From Heloderma charlesbogerti (taxonomy: Eukaryota; Chordata; Lepidosauria; Squamata; Helodermatidae): a DNA stretch of 64,000 nt. The translations under genes and the position numbers were made by a program. The notes under the pieces are model-generated. The model was not told the DNA's origin and searched no databases. It saw only the letters and a list, made by a program, of their open reading frames with translations. Below, one piece after another: positions 1 to 8,994 of the stretch. The first letter of the stretch is position 1; the number at the start of each line of letters is the position of its first letter. The DNA is taken from positions 186,001 through 250,000 of the forward strand of contig JANEZZ010000729.1 in the NCBI GenBank assembly GCA_026122225.1, read 5' to 3'.

Positions 1-90
1 AAATCAGCACAGATGGAGGAAAGTTCATATATTCTTATATTATATATTCACATTTGAAATCACTCTATCTTGAAAGGGGAGGGTAGGTAA

Positions 91-715
91 GAACATAAGA
101 AGAGTCCTGCTGGATCATACCAAGGGTCCATCTAGTCCAGCATTCCGTTCACACAGTGGCCAACCAGCTGTTGATCAGAACCCACAAGCAGGGCATGAGT
201 GCAACAGCACCCCCCACCCATGTTCCCCAGCAACTGGGGTACATAGGCTCATTGCCTTTGGTACTGGAAGTAGCTCATAGCCATCAGGACTAGTAGCCAT
301 TGATAGCCTTTTCCTCCAGGAATTTGTCCAACCTCCTTTTAAAGCCATCACTACATATTGTGGGAGTGAATTCCGTAGTTTAACTCTGTGCTGTGTGAAG
401 GAGGACTTCCTTTTATCTACCTGGAAACTCCCACCAATCAGCTTCATGGGATGACCCCATTGGGTTCTAGTGTTTTGAGAGAGAGAGCAAGAGAGAGAAA
501 GAGAGACAGAGAGAGGTTTCCCTCTCCACACTATGCATCATTTTGTAGACCTCTATCATGTCTCCCTTTACCCTCCTATTTCCAAGCTAAACAATCCCAG
601 CTGTTGTAACCTTCCCTCATAGGGGACCGATGCTCTAGCCCCTTGATCATTTTAGTTGCCCCTTTCTGCACTTTTTCCAGGTAATCAAGACCCAGACTAC
701 ACATGCAGTAGAATG
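91..715 (-). mobile_element. CR1-like LINE 3' end (subfamily B), 5'-truncated
   Basis: Read on the minus strand this is the last part of a CR1-clade reverse transcriptase frame followed by a short 3' end. The translated pieces match those of the copies at 13530-14148 and 55796-56288, including HPMKLIGG, DKRK and LLMATSPDGY-like blocks. The element ends at the left with the typical AAGAACATAAGAAGAG-type tip (inverse of CTTATGTTCTT). Several stops and a GA-rich insertion near 476-516 break the frame. About ten copies of this 3' end occur in the window. Assignment to the CR1 clade is by protein resemblance; the exact subfamily name is not known to me. Confidence 0.8.
476..516. repeat. GA-rich simple repeat
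   Basis: Impure (GA)n run lying inside the CR1-like copy at 91-715, where related copies read a plain coding stretch. It is an expansion within the old element. Confidence 0.85.
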
Positions 716-1071
716 AGGTGGTAGAATGAACTGAACTACTTCAGAGGGCTGGAAAGAGATGATCTCCATGTGAAAACTCCCTGCAAGTAAAAAGCTAGCA
801 CACAAGAGATAAAAATTTAGTTTAGCTTCTCCACTAGCTTTCTACTCACAGGAAGCATCCAAAAATCATTTCCATCTATGGCATGAAGCAGCAGGGTTTA
901 TTCTACCACCTCAGAATGCTACCATCTCCTTCTGCTGTGCTTTCAGCCTGGTATACCTGGGAAAACAGATATTTAAAATCCAGGCTAAGCCTGGCTACCA
1001 ACAACCAGCTGGAAACACTTCACATTGTTCCCAGAAAACAGTCTAAGGCTCTGGTGCATCTCTAGGGCAAG
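716..1071. other. unassigned sequence
   Basis: No repeat family, splice-flanked coding exon or RNA gene was recognised here. Confidence 0.4.
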
Positions 1072-1203
1072 GATGGGGAAGGTATGGCACTCCATATGTT
1101 ATGGACTGCAATTCCCATCATCCTTCACATTGGCTGTACTGGCTAGGGCTGATGTGCTGGCTAGGGCTGCAGTCCCCCAACATCTGGAGAGCCACCCCTT
1201 CCT
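1072..1203. mobile_element. palindromic hAT-like MITE, family P1
   Basis: Degraded inverted repeat with the P1 layout: GGGGAAGG-type end, a central ACTGCAATTCCCATCAT / GGCTGCAGTCCCCC pair and an AACATCTGGAGAGCC-type closing arm. P1 recurs at about a dozen places in the window. Confidence 0.6.
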
Positions 1204-1667
1204 CTTCCCTGCTCTTAGGGGAGGGCATTCCAGAGATGACACTGAAAATATGTGATTACTTCAGCTCTATTTATTTATTTTACTTGAGGACATTTATAAA
1301 TGACTCTTCCAGGGCTCAAAGAGCTGAACAAATAACAAAACACATAAACCTGTGACAGAAACAAAGAACACACTGGAATACCGAACTGTTGCTGCTGTAC
1401 TGAACTTTTGCAGCTTCTCCAAAATTCCAGAGATGTGGACTTTTGAACGCAAGGTAGAAGGTTAAAAGCTCAGAAACCACTGCCGTAAATGGCCTTCAGC
1501 TACTGTCTTTACTTGCTGCAAGGATGGAACAATATTGACTGATCCAGCCTCTTGCAGACGCTTGTCAACTATCACTTGCCTAGTCACCAAGGGCGCATAA
1601 CCATTAGTCTCCGGGTGACCAGATCTGCAGGCTTTGTAAATAATTTGTCATATTATTAACTAGGTTA

Positions 1668-1701
<34 letters not shown>

Positions 1702-2339
1702 TTAACAAGAATTGCCTCCTTAGCTGTGCTATTGGGTGTTTGTTAAAATCATAGACATCTCAACAGGGACACACTTAAAATACCATTGTTAAATGGGATT
1801 TCCCCCCATACTGAAACCTTCAATTCCACACCACTTGCTTGCTCTGAAGACAATGGGGATTTCACAACAGCTTGCATGGATCAGATGACAGGTCAGTTCA
1901 GAGAACAGACCTGTTGGATTTGCTTTGGGAGGAGATGGCTAATGGCTCAGGTTTCAAACTCTTTCAGAACAAAGTTGACAAAAACAAAAACAGCAGCAAC
2001 AGCTTTAAGGCAAGTAGTGTCTCTGTCCCCTATCCTAGGTAGGGACAAGGTACACTGGGATCTACCAGTAGATCACCAAGAATTTCTGATTCCAAATTGT
2101 TTAACAATAGCAACAACTCCCACCCACCCCCACACACACTTTAGCTCCTGAAATGAAGGAAGCTGGGGGCGGGGGACCAGGAATAGATTTTTCTGTGAAA
2201 GGACTGTGAACTCAGTTCTGGTATTAAAACCAATTCCTGGGCTGAGATGAACTCAGAGATGTCCTGTCCCTTTCCCCCTTTCTGCGCCACTATTTTGCAC
2301 ATGGATCTAGTTGGTGCTTCTAGGGAAAAACAAAGTAAA
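1204..2339. other. unassigned sequence with one microsatellite
   Basis: Apart from the (AC)14 run at 1671-1698, I see no recognisable gene or repeat. Open frames here are short and lack any family resemblance. Confidence 0.4.
1671..1698. repeat. (AC)14 microsatellite
   Basis: Uninterrupted dinucleotide repeat of 28 bases. Confidence 0.97.
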
Positions 2340-2455
2340 TCTCCAGAGGGGAAGCAGCCATGTTAATCTATTTCAGAAAACACACACACACAGTGTCCTG
2401 TGGCACCTTAAAGACTAACACACATACTCTGGCATAAGCTTTCATGGACGTTGTG
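2340..2455 (+). repeat. interspersed repeat with GGCACCTTAAAGACTAA motif
   Basis: Contains the motif GGCACCTTAAAGACTAA followed by CTGGCATAAGCTTTCATG. The same motif pair occurs at 55399-55445, where it forms a hairpin. Class not determined; an embedded (CA)n tract is present. Confidence 0.6.
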
Positions 2456-3074
2456 GACAGATGCACAAAGTGTTTACCTCAAATTGGCAGATTTATACAA
2501 ACACACATGCTGAGGTGGGAGGGGGAATGTAAGCAGTGGTGTGTTGTGGGGGGGACTGAAATGCAAAAAAAAAGTAGAGGTAGTGACGATTGCCTTTAGA
2601 GTTGCCATTCACAATTCATTGCTGGGTGGAAACACAGACATCACTGCAATAGTGAGCCAATTAACATACCTAGTGTGGTTTTTAAAAAGCCTTTGTCCTT
2701 ATTCAAGCCACAGGAAATAATGTTGAATCTCTGGATGAATTGTGTTTCTGCGATTTTCCACTGATCTCCTAAGTTTGAAGTCTGCCCATCCCTGCCCTAC
2801 CCCAGGTGGAATACTGGTGGCCCCCCTCTGCTGCACAAGTATGACAAATATATTAAATTATGCTGGTTCGTTTTAAGAGTTCTACTCCTCCCAAGTTTTG
2901 ATCCTCAGCCTCTGTCTCATGGTAAACTGTTTTTGCTCTTCAAGTATTTATTCAATTTCTAACCTACTGCTGCCTGGACTGAGACTAAATAGGGCAAGCT
3001 AGAAATCAAAGATTTCTACTTTGGATTCTCTGATAAAGAAAATAGAAAAGATTCTTTTTGACCAGGCAACAATA
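2456..3074. other. unassigned sequence
   Basis: Short G-rich and A-rich tracts only; nothing recognisable. Confidence 0.4.
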
Positions 3075-3155
3075 TATAGGCTGCAATCCTGTGTGCAGTT
3101 AGGCTGCCCACTGAAGTTGATAGGATTCAACTTTGTGGGCAGGATTGCAGTGACA
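3075..3155. repeat. palindromic repeat, family P3-like
   Basis: Inverted repeat beginning GGCTGCAATCCTG and ending CAGGATTGCAG, with inner arms CCCACTGAAGTTGA and TCAACTTTGTGGG around a short loop. The ends match the P3 elements elsewhere in the window. Confidence 0.7.
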
Positions 3156-3774
3156 GACCCTGGACAGCTTCACAATGAGTCAGGAGGAGCGGAGAGCATC
3201 ACAAAACTCACAAGAGGCAGAGGCAAGGGGTGCAGGAGAAATTCCAGCCTCTGGAATTTTGCTGGGCTTCCCTCCCCCTCCCCCTCCCCCCCTTTTCACT
3301 CTTTATGAAAAGATCCTGTGCCCCCTTTGCATTTGTTTCAGTCTGTATCACATTACAAACTCCAGAACTAAAACCACAAACGTGTTTTCAACATTGCAGC
3401 TTACCTCATTCTTGCCTCAAAACAGCAGAGCACCCCTGTCTAGGAGAAATAGCAAATAGCAGCCATAACCCAAGTTGCAGCGTCATATCATGCCAGCAAA
3501 AGGATTTACTTGGCAAGCTCCGCAAAGAAGCCTCCTCTCACATGCACACCAATCCTACCCTGAGCATCTCCAGATGCTCCCCCGGAATACCTAGAGCCCC
3601 CCAGACCTCTCCTACTTCACAGGATCAACTGTAAGGGTCTAAAGGGGGAGGGATGCTCAGAGGAGTCCTGGAGAACCTGAAAGCTTCCTTGCTATTTTGT
3701 GATGTTTTGCTTAGACCTAATATGCTTTTTAAACAGACACAGCGTCCTTTGTTTCTTCTGGGCTTATAAGACAA
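3156..3774. other. unassigned sequence
   Basis: Contains C-rich tracts near 3270-3295 but no recognised gene or repeat. Confidence 0.4.
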
Positions 3775-3775
3775 C

Positions 3776-3910
3776 GGCCTTCCCCAACCTGGTGTCCTCC
3801 AGTTGTTTTGTACTACAACTCCCATCATTCCTGACCATCAGCCATGCTGACTGGAACTGGTGGGACTTGTAGTCCAGAACAGCTGAAGGGCATCATGTTG
3901 GGGAAGGCTG
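3776..3910. mobile_element. palindromic hAT-like MITE, family P1
   Basis: Near-full palindrome: GGCCTTCCCCAACCTGGTG at the left and CATGTTGGGGAAGGCTG at the right, with the core ACTACAACTCCCATCATTCC opposite GGGACTTGTAGTCC. One of the best-kept P1 copies. No clear target duplication seen. Confidence 0.8.
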
Positions 3911-5113
3911 CTTTAGAAAGATAACTTGGGAGCGGGGGATGCCAGAACCACTGCTAGAAAACCTATTGACCAAACTCCCTTCTAGAACTACAGAGCTATT
4001 AGTCCAACGCACCACCACGACCCATCCTAAAGCAAGGAGAGACAAAGACCCTGATCAAAGGCAGAGCAGAAACCCACTGTAATTTTGCACCGCAAGTGCT
4101 CCCTTAAGGTTCACTTCCATTAAATCCACAGCCGCTGCACCCTCTTCTCCAGCAGACTGCCTCCCACGCTAGCAGAAAAACTAAGAGGGCAGGGGAAAAA
4201 GTTAAATATAAAAGAGGAGCCGAGTCTCAGAGTTCACTTCACCGCACTGCAGCAAAACTGAGCCAAACTCAGAGCTTTGGATCCCCCAGGAATGTTTAGC
4301 CATCCTTACCTTGCCCTGTCCAGATTTCAGAGGAAGGCAGACCGGTCCCCTTCCTTTCCTAGCCCCCAGCACAATGTGGAACTTTCTCCCACACCCAGAA
4401 AGTTAAATCTGGAAGCCCAGCATTCCTCTTACAACTGAAATTCTAAGCAAGCAAGTCACAACACTTCCTGCCAGCAAATGAGAGCATGCAGAGAAGGTTG
4501 AGCCATTTAAAGCACCCCCCCTCCGTCCAGAAACTTGCATTACACAGCAAAACTCCAACCCCCCAAAACCAAACACACACCAGCACCTCTCCTCGCCTGC
4601 CCTGAGCCTGATGCAGACAGATCACAGCCCAGCCGGGTGGGGCGTCTGCCTCGCTGGCATCTGATTTGTGAATTAAACAGGCGCTTTCAACAACAAGAGG
4701 GCAGCCTAGGATCTTTACAACCGCCGTACACACAAGTCCAGGAAAAATACACCGCCTTACCACTGCTGCATCTTCTCGCTTACATTCTTTCTAAGGAATG
4801 CAAGAGAGAGAGAGTTCTATTTCATGCATCCAGAAAGGGAGGCAGCTCCTTTGTCCTGTCCATACCAGTGCCCTGTGGCTTAAGCAGCTGAAGATTTCAC
4901 ATTGTTTAAAACGTATCTGTGACTGATGAAAGATCTGGCGGCCAAAACGTTTTCCTCTTGCATATTTTCTTGCGAGGGAAGAAAGGGCTTTGCCTCAGCC
5001 AGGAAAGTGAGTCACCTCCTGATGGGTATTCCTTAGCCATGACCTAGAAATTTAGCTTCTAGCAGCTAGTTTTCCAAGAGATAGACATTTGCCAAGCTTT
5101 CTTTGGAGAAGGG
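3911..5113. other. non-repetitive stretch with possible promoter-like signals
   Basis: No repeat family recognised over about 1.2 kb, which is unusual for this window. It contains a TATAAAAG motif on the plus strand (4207-4214), a consensus-like minus-strand splice donor at 4310/4309 (AAG then GTAAGG), and an AP-1-type TGAGTCA at 5008-5014. Each motif is individually common. An alternative exon or regulatory element is possible but unproven. Confidence 0.25.
4207..4214 (+). promoter_or_regulatory. possible TATA box
   Basis: TATAAAAG on the plus strand followed by GA-rich and C-rich sequence. No supporting coding exon was found downstream, so this is only a motif match. Confidence 0.15.
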
Positions 5114-5157
5114 GTGGGTGTGGGTGTGGGTGTGTGTGTGTGAGAGAGAGAGAGAGT
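5114..5157. repeat. GT-rich and (GA)n simple repeat
   Basis: GGGTGT units passing into (GT)n and then (GA)n. Confidence 0.95.
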
Positions 5158-5921
5158 GTTAAATATAAGGCCTTGGATCAATAGAACTGCACAGAAGCAC
5201 AATACAAAGTTCTGAATAGGTGGCACATTACTCCTGCAAGGCTTCATTAATACATCCAAAGTATAGCCAATATTTTGGAAGGGGTGTGGTCACATTGGTT
5301 CATGCTTTCATCGTTGGTGGGGAATGTTCTGCAGTGCAGGAGTTTTGGAACATGGTTGCTGTTTACTGTCAGGAACTTCTTCGCATGAGACCACTGTCAA
5401 CTCCTAACGCAATGTTGCTCCATCTTTTTGAAGTGAATGATTCTGGATAAAGGCCTTCTTGAGCAACTGTATACAGCTGCAAAGTCATGTAGAGCATTCA
5501 CTGGAAGTCCCTAAAGCAACCAACCAAAGAGCAGGGGATTAATACAATTTGGAAGGCCATGATATGTATAAACTTACTCAGCAAGTGCAGAGAGTAAGAA
5601 TGATTACTCTAAATGAAAGAATGATATTATGGTTTCCATTCATTTCCTATGTTGAGGCGCTTCGAACTTTGATAAAGTTCCAATGAAGTACAGTTGCCTG
5701 TATTTTTTTCTGATTAATATGCACAAACACACAACATGACAAACAGTTATGCACGCCCCTTGTATATGTTGTATAACTTGTATTTTTACTTTCATTAGAT
5801 ACTGAGCTCCTACTTAGGTAACTTTATTGTAGATGCTTCATAAGCACAGATGTTCTAAACTGAGATTTATAATTAGTGGACTCCTTTGTTTCTTTAGTGA
5901 TTTTGATTTATTATTCTGTAC
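5158..5921. other. unassigned AT-rich sequence
   Basis: No gene or known repeat recognised up to the BovB insertion. Confidence 0.4.
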
Positions 5922-6966
5922 CTGTGGCAAATTCTTAAAGTGATGGGAGTACCAGACCACCTTACCTGTCTCCTGAGAAACCTGTACGAGGGTCAAGAAG
6001 CAACAGTAAGAACCAGACATGGAACAATCGAGTGGTTCAAAATTGGGAAAGTAGTACGACAAGGCTGCATATTGTCACCCTGCTTATTTAACTTATATGC
6101 AGAGTACATCATGAGAAACGCCGGGTTGGATGACTCACAGGTCGAAATTAAGATTGCTGGGAGAATTATCAACAACCTCCGATATGCAGACGATACCACC
6201 CTAATGGCAGAAAGCGAAGAGGATCTAAAGAGCCTCTTGTTGAGGGTGAAAGTGGAGAGTGCAAAAGCTGGTTTGAAACTCAACATTAAAAAAACTAAGA
6301 TCATGGCATCTGGCCCCATCACTTCCTGGCATATGGAAGGGGAAGAAATGGAAGCAGTGACAGATTTTACTTTCTTGGGCTCCAAGATCACCGCAGATGG
6401 TGACTGTAGCCATGGAATTAAAAGACACTTGCTCCTTGGGAGGAAAGCTATGGCAAACCTAGACAGCATAGTAAGAAGCAGAGACATCACCTTGCCGACA
6501 AAGGTCCGTCTAATCAAAGCTATGGTTTTCCCAGTAGTAAAGGATGGCTGTGAGAGTTGGACTATACAGAAGGCTGAGCGCCGAAGAATCAATGCTTTCG
6601 AACTGTGGTGCTGGAGAAGACTCTTACGAGTCCCCTGGACTGCAAGGAGGTCCAATCAGTCCATCCTAAAGGAAATCAACCCTGAATGCTCATTGGAAGG
6701 ACAGATACTGAAGCTGAAGCTCAAATATTTTGGCCACCTAATGCGAAGAGGAAACTCTCTGGAAAAGACCCTGATGCTGGGAAAGACTGAAGGCAAAAGG
6801 AGAAGGGGACAGCAGAGGATGAGATGGCTAGATAGCATCACCGATGCAATGAATATGAACTTGAGCACACTCCGGGAGAGAGCACAGGACAGGAAGGCCT
6901 GGCGTGCTATGGTCCATGGGGTCACGAAGAGTCGGACACGACTGAAGGACTGAACAACAACAACAT
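5922..6966 (+). mobile_element. BovB (RTE) LINE, 5'-truncated copy
   Basis: The left edge lies inside the reverse transcriptase region; homology to the longer BovB copy starts at GTGGCAAATTCTTAAAG (compare 40141). The right edge is the RTE-type tail with repeated AAC units after the stop. Only the 3' third of a BovB element is present, as expected from incomplete target-primed reverse transcription. No certain target duplication was found. Confidence 0.93.
5940..6953 (+). pseudogene. BovB reverse transcriptase, C-terminal part
   Basis: A 337-codon frame that stays open to the natural stop. It covers the back half of the RTE-clade reverse transcriptase and the C-terminal domain. Visible motifs are QGCILSPCLFNLYAEY (residues 41-56) and the catalytic YADD (82-85). 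The C-terminal region has KIMASGPITSW and ELWCWRRLLRVPWTARRSNQ, both typical of BovB. The endonuclease domain and the first catalytic motif (FIDYAKAFD) are missing, so the product could not act as a retrotransposase. The frame has no internal stop, so the copy is fairly young, but a 5'-truncated insertion has no promoter of its own. The first ATG of the open stretch is arbitrary, because the true protein began far upstream. Confidence 0.9.
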
Positions 6967-7049
6967 TCTTTTTATTGATTTTAGTTTGTTAACCTTATTT
7001 TGAAATAAAATTTCATGAGGGAAAAAAAGAGAACTTCATAGATTTCAGC

Positions 7050-7177
7050 AGCCTTCCTCAAGTTGAGTCAGTTTCAGACTACAACTCCTGTTAGCCTCAG
7101 CCAGCATGGCCAATGGTCAGGGACAATGGGAGTTGTAGTCCACAAACGTTTGGAAGGACCCAGGTTGGGGAAGGTGG
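7050..7177. mobile_element. palindromic hAT-like MITE, family P1, with 8-bp duplication
   Basis: AGCCTTCC at the left and GGAAGGTGG at the right, with the core CTACAACTCC opposite GGGAGTTGTAGTCC. The flanks ATTTCAGC (7042-7049) and AATTCAGC (7178-7185) agree at 7 of 8 bases, as expected for hAT target duplications. Confidence 0.75.
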
Positions 7178-7334
7178 AATTCAGCATGTGCAATGGGGAT
7201 TTCCTGCCCCCTGCTCCTGCTGCAGACTATCGACCACCCTCACCAAAAAGTCATTCTTGGGGGCTTTGGAGCATTCTTGCTCCATATGAGATATGGGCCA
7301 TCTCTGGGCTCAATTCAAAGTGCTGGTATAGGCC

Positions 7335-7455
7335 AAAGGTAGATCTCCAGATGTTTTGGACTTCAACTCCCAGGAGCCCCTGCCAGCGTGGCCAATGTTC
7401 AGGAATGCTGGGAGCTGAAGTCCAAAATATCTGGAGATCTACTTTCTGCCCACTC
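7335..7455. mobile_element. palindromic element, family P2
   Basis: Ends AGGTAGATCTCCAGATG and ATCTGGAGATCTACTTTC are inverted. The core GGACTTCAACTCCCAGGAG opposes GGGAGCTGAAGTCC and is related to the P1 core. A second copy lies at 46048-46166. Confidence 0.75.
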
Positions 7456-7469
7456 CTGCTCTAAACAGT

Positions 7470-7895
7470 TTTGGGCCAGGTTACCTGAAGGATCATCTCC
7501 TGGGGCTCTTCTCTGGGTGCTCCCACCGAATGAGGTGAGTGGCTATTGAAGAGAGAGCTTTTTCAGTGGTGGCACCCCAGTTGTGGAATGCTCTCCCCAG
7601 AGAGGCTCACCTGGCACCTATAGTGAGGCCTTTTCGGAACCAGGCCCTTATTATTTTCCCAGGCATTTTAATCCTTCAGCTTTAAAAGCGTGTTAATGCT
7701 TTTTAGATCCTTGCACTACTGTTATACTCTCCTATTGGTTTTATTTTGTTTTGCAATGGTTCTAATTTGTTTTAGATTTTATATCATTTTTACTGTTATA
7801 TTTTTGTATTTTATGGCTGTAACCTCTGTTTAGTGAACTGCTCAGGGGGCCTCAGCAACTGGGTGGTATAGAGGTGTAGTTAATAAATACATAAA
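7470..7895 (+). mobile_element. L2-type LINE 3' end
   Basis: Carries the L2 C-terminal block around GCACCCCAGTTGTGGAATGC, then a T-rich 3' UTR, the GGGTGGTATAG-type end and an AATAAATACATAAA tail. Similar 3' ends occur at 8080, 15811, 31898 and 62670. Broken frame; old copy. Confidence 0.75.
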
Positions 7896-8079
7896 CAAAC
7901 ACGTATGAGATGTGGCAGGGGGGTGGGACAAGAAATCGGTGGAGTCTGTTGGCCAAGTCAGAACCCTTGAACCTCTTTTTTTTTGTACCTGGGCCCCCTC
8001 CTACTTTTGGTTCAGAATGAACTCCAGTCCCATCAGAAAAGCACAGGTGATGGCAAAACATTGCCCATTCAAAACCTTG

Positions 8080-8400
8080 CAATGTCCTCCCAAGACCAAA
8101 CGAGTCCTCCCAAGAATAGGGTTTGCACCAGCAAGGGCTTTCTCCTGGGTTCCTCTCCCAAACTCCACTCCCTGTGGAGCTGTGACTGATTCCCTCCACC
8201 CCGCACTCTCTCTACATTCACAAAAGGAGTTAAGACACATCTTTTTAACTTGGCTTTTTAAATTGCTGTGATGGATTTTACTGCTGTTTGCAATGTTTTA
8301 CTATGTTTTTATTTGATCAGTTTTTACATTATGAACTCTGTGTCAACCACCCTGGTTGCTTGGTCCCAGAAAGGCAGTATAGAAATACAACAAAAAAATA
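8080..8400 (+). mobile_element. L2-type LINE 3' end
   Basis: Second L2 3' end in direct orientation, with the block AAGACACATCTTTTTAACTT, a T-rich UTR and the terminus GGCAGTATAGAAATACAACA. No coding capacity. Confidence 0.7.
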
Positions 8401-8633
8401 ATATATTGTGCATTTTTCTTGCACGCAGTAGCAGCTGCACATCAGGCCAACTCCCATATGAAAAAAACATGACATATGCAATGCTGCTTAAATAGCCCCT
8501 TGGAACTAATTCTTTACCTGAAAGGCAGAGACTTAGCTTGCTTCTGTATGAGATAAATGAAGAGGCAGGCAGAGAGACACACCTTGTGCATACTCCAGGT
8601 AAGTGAAGAGGGAGGCTTGAAGGTAGGGATGTC

Positions 8634-8975
8634 GGAGAATTTCTCCACCAATCTCCGGGAGGCCAAATGCCAATGCATTCGGCCACCCGAAATTGGTGGG
8701 GAAATTCTTCGACACCCCCCCACCCCCCCGGGATGGGACTTACCTCTGTCGAATGTCCCTCTCGGCGGCGGGTCCCGGCAGCGTTTCAGCGGCAGCGGGG
8801 GTGGCGGCCGGTCTTCCGACCGGCCGCCGCCACCATTTCCCAGTAAAGTTAAAAAAAAAAAAAAAAGTGATAGGCTACGTAACGATTTACATAGCCTATC
8901 ACAGCTAGATTTTCAAAGTCAGCCATGATAGGCTACGTAAATCTTTACGTAGCCTATCACGGCTGACTTTGGGGG
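8634..8975. repeat. foldback region made of four successive hairpins
   Basis: Four separate inverted repeats follow one another. (1) 8640-8709: GAATTTCTCCACCAAT opposite ATTGGTGGGGAAATTC. (2) 8803-8828: GGCGGCCGGTC with a TTCC loop and GACCGGCCGCC. (3) 8868-8902: GTGATAGGCTACGTAA opposite TTACATAGCCTATCAC. (4) 8918-8970: AGTCAGCC plus TGATAGGCTACGTAA opposite TTACGTAGCCTATCA plus GGCTGACT. An A15-16 tract separates (2) and (3). The left edge TAGGGATGTC resembles the ends of the hAT-like element at 58493-58821; no matching right end is visible. Likely a truncated non-autonomous DNA element. Confidence 0.75.
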
Positions 8976-8994
8976 GGGGAAGTGCGTTCCTTAT

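Noticed and set aside
1671..1698. CRISPR-like or other spaced repeat array
   Set aside because: All regular repeats in the window are simple microsatellites or dispersed elements; no spacer-repeat pattern exists, and the genome is eukaryotic.
5993..6655. 220-codon minus frame
   Set aside because: It is the antisense shadow of the BovB reverse transcriptase on the plus strand.
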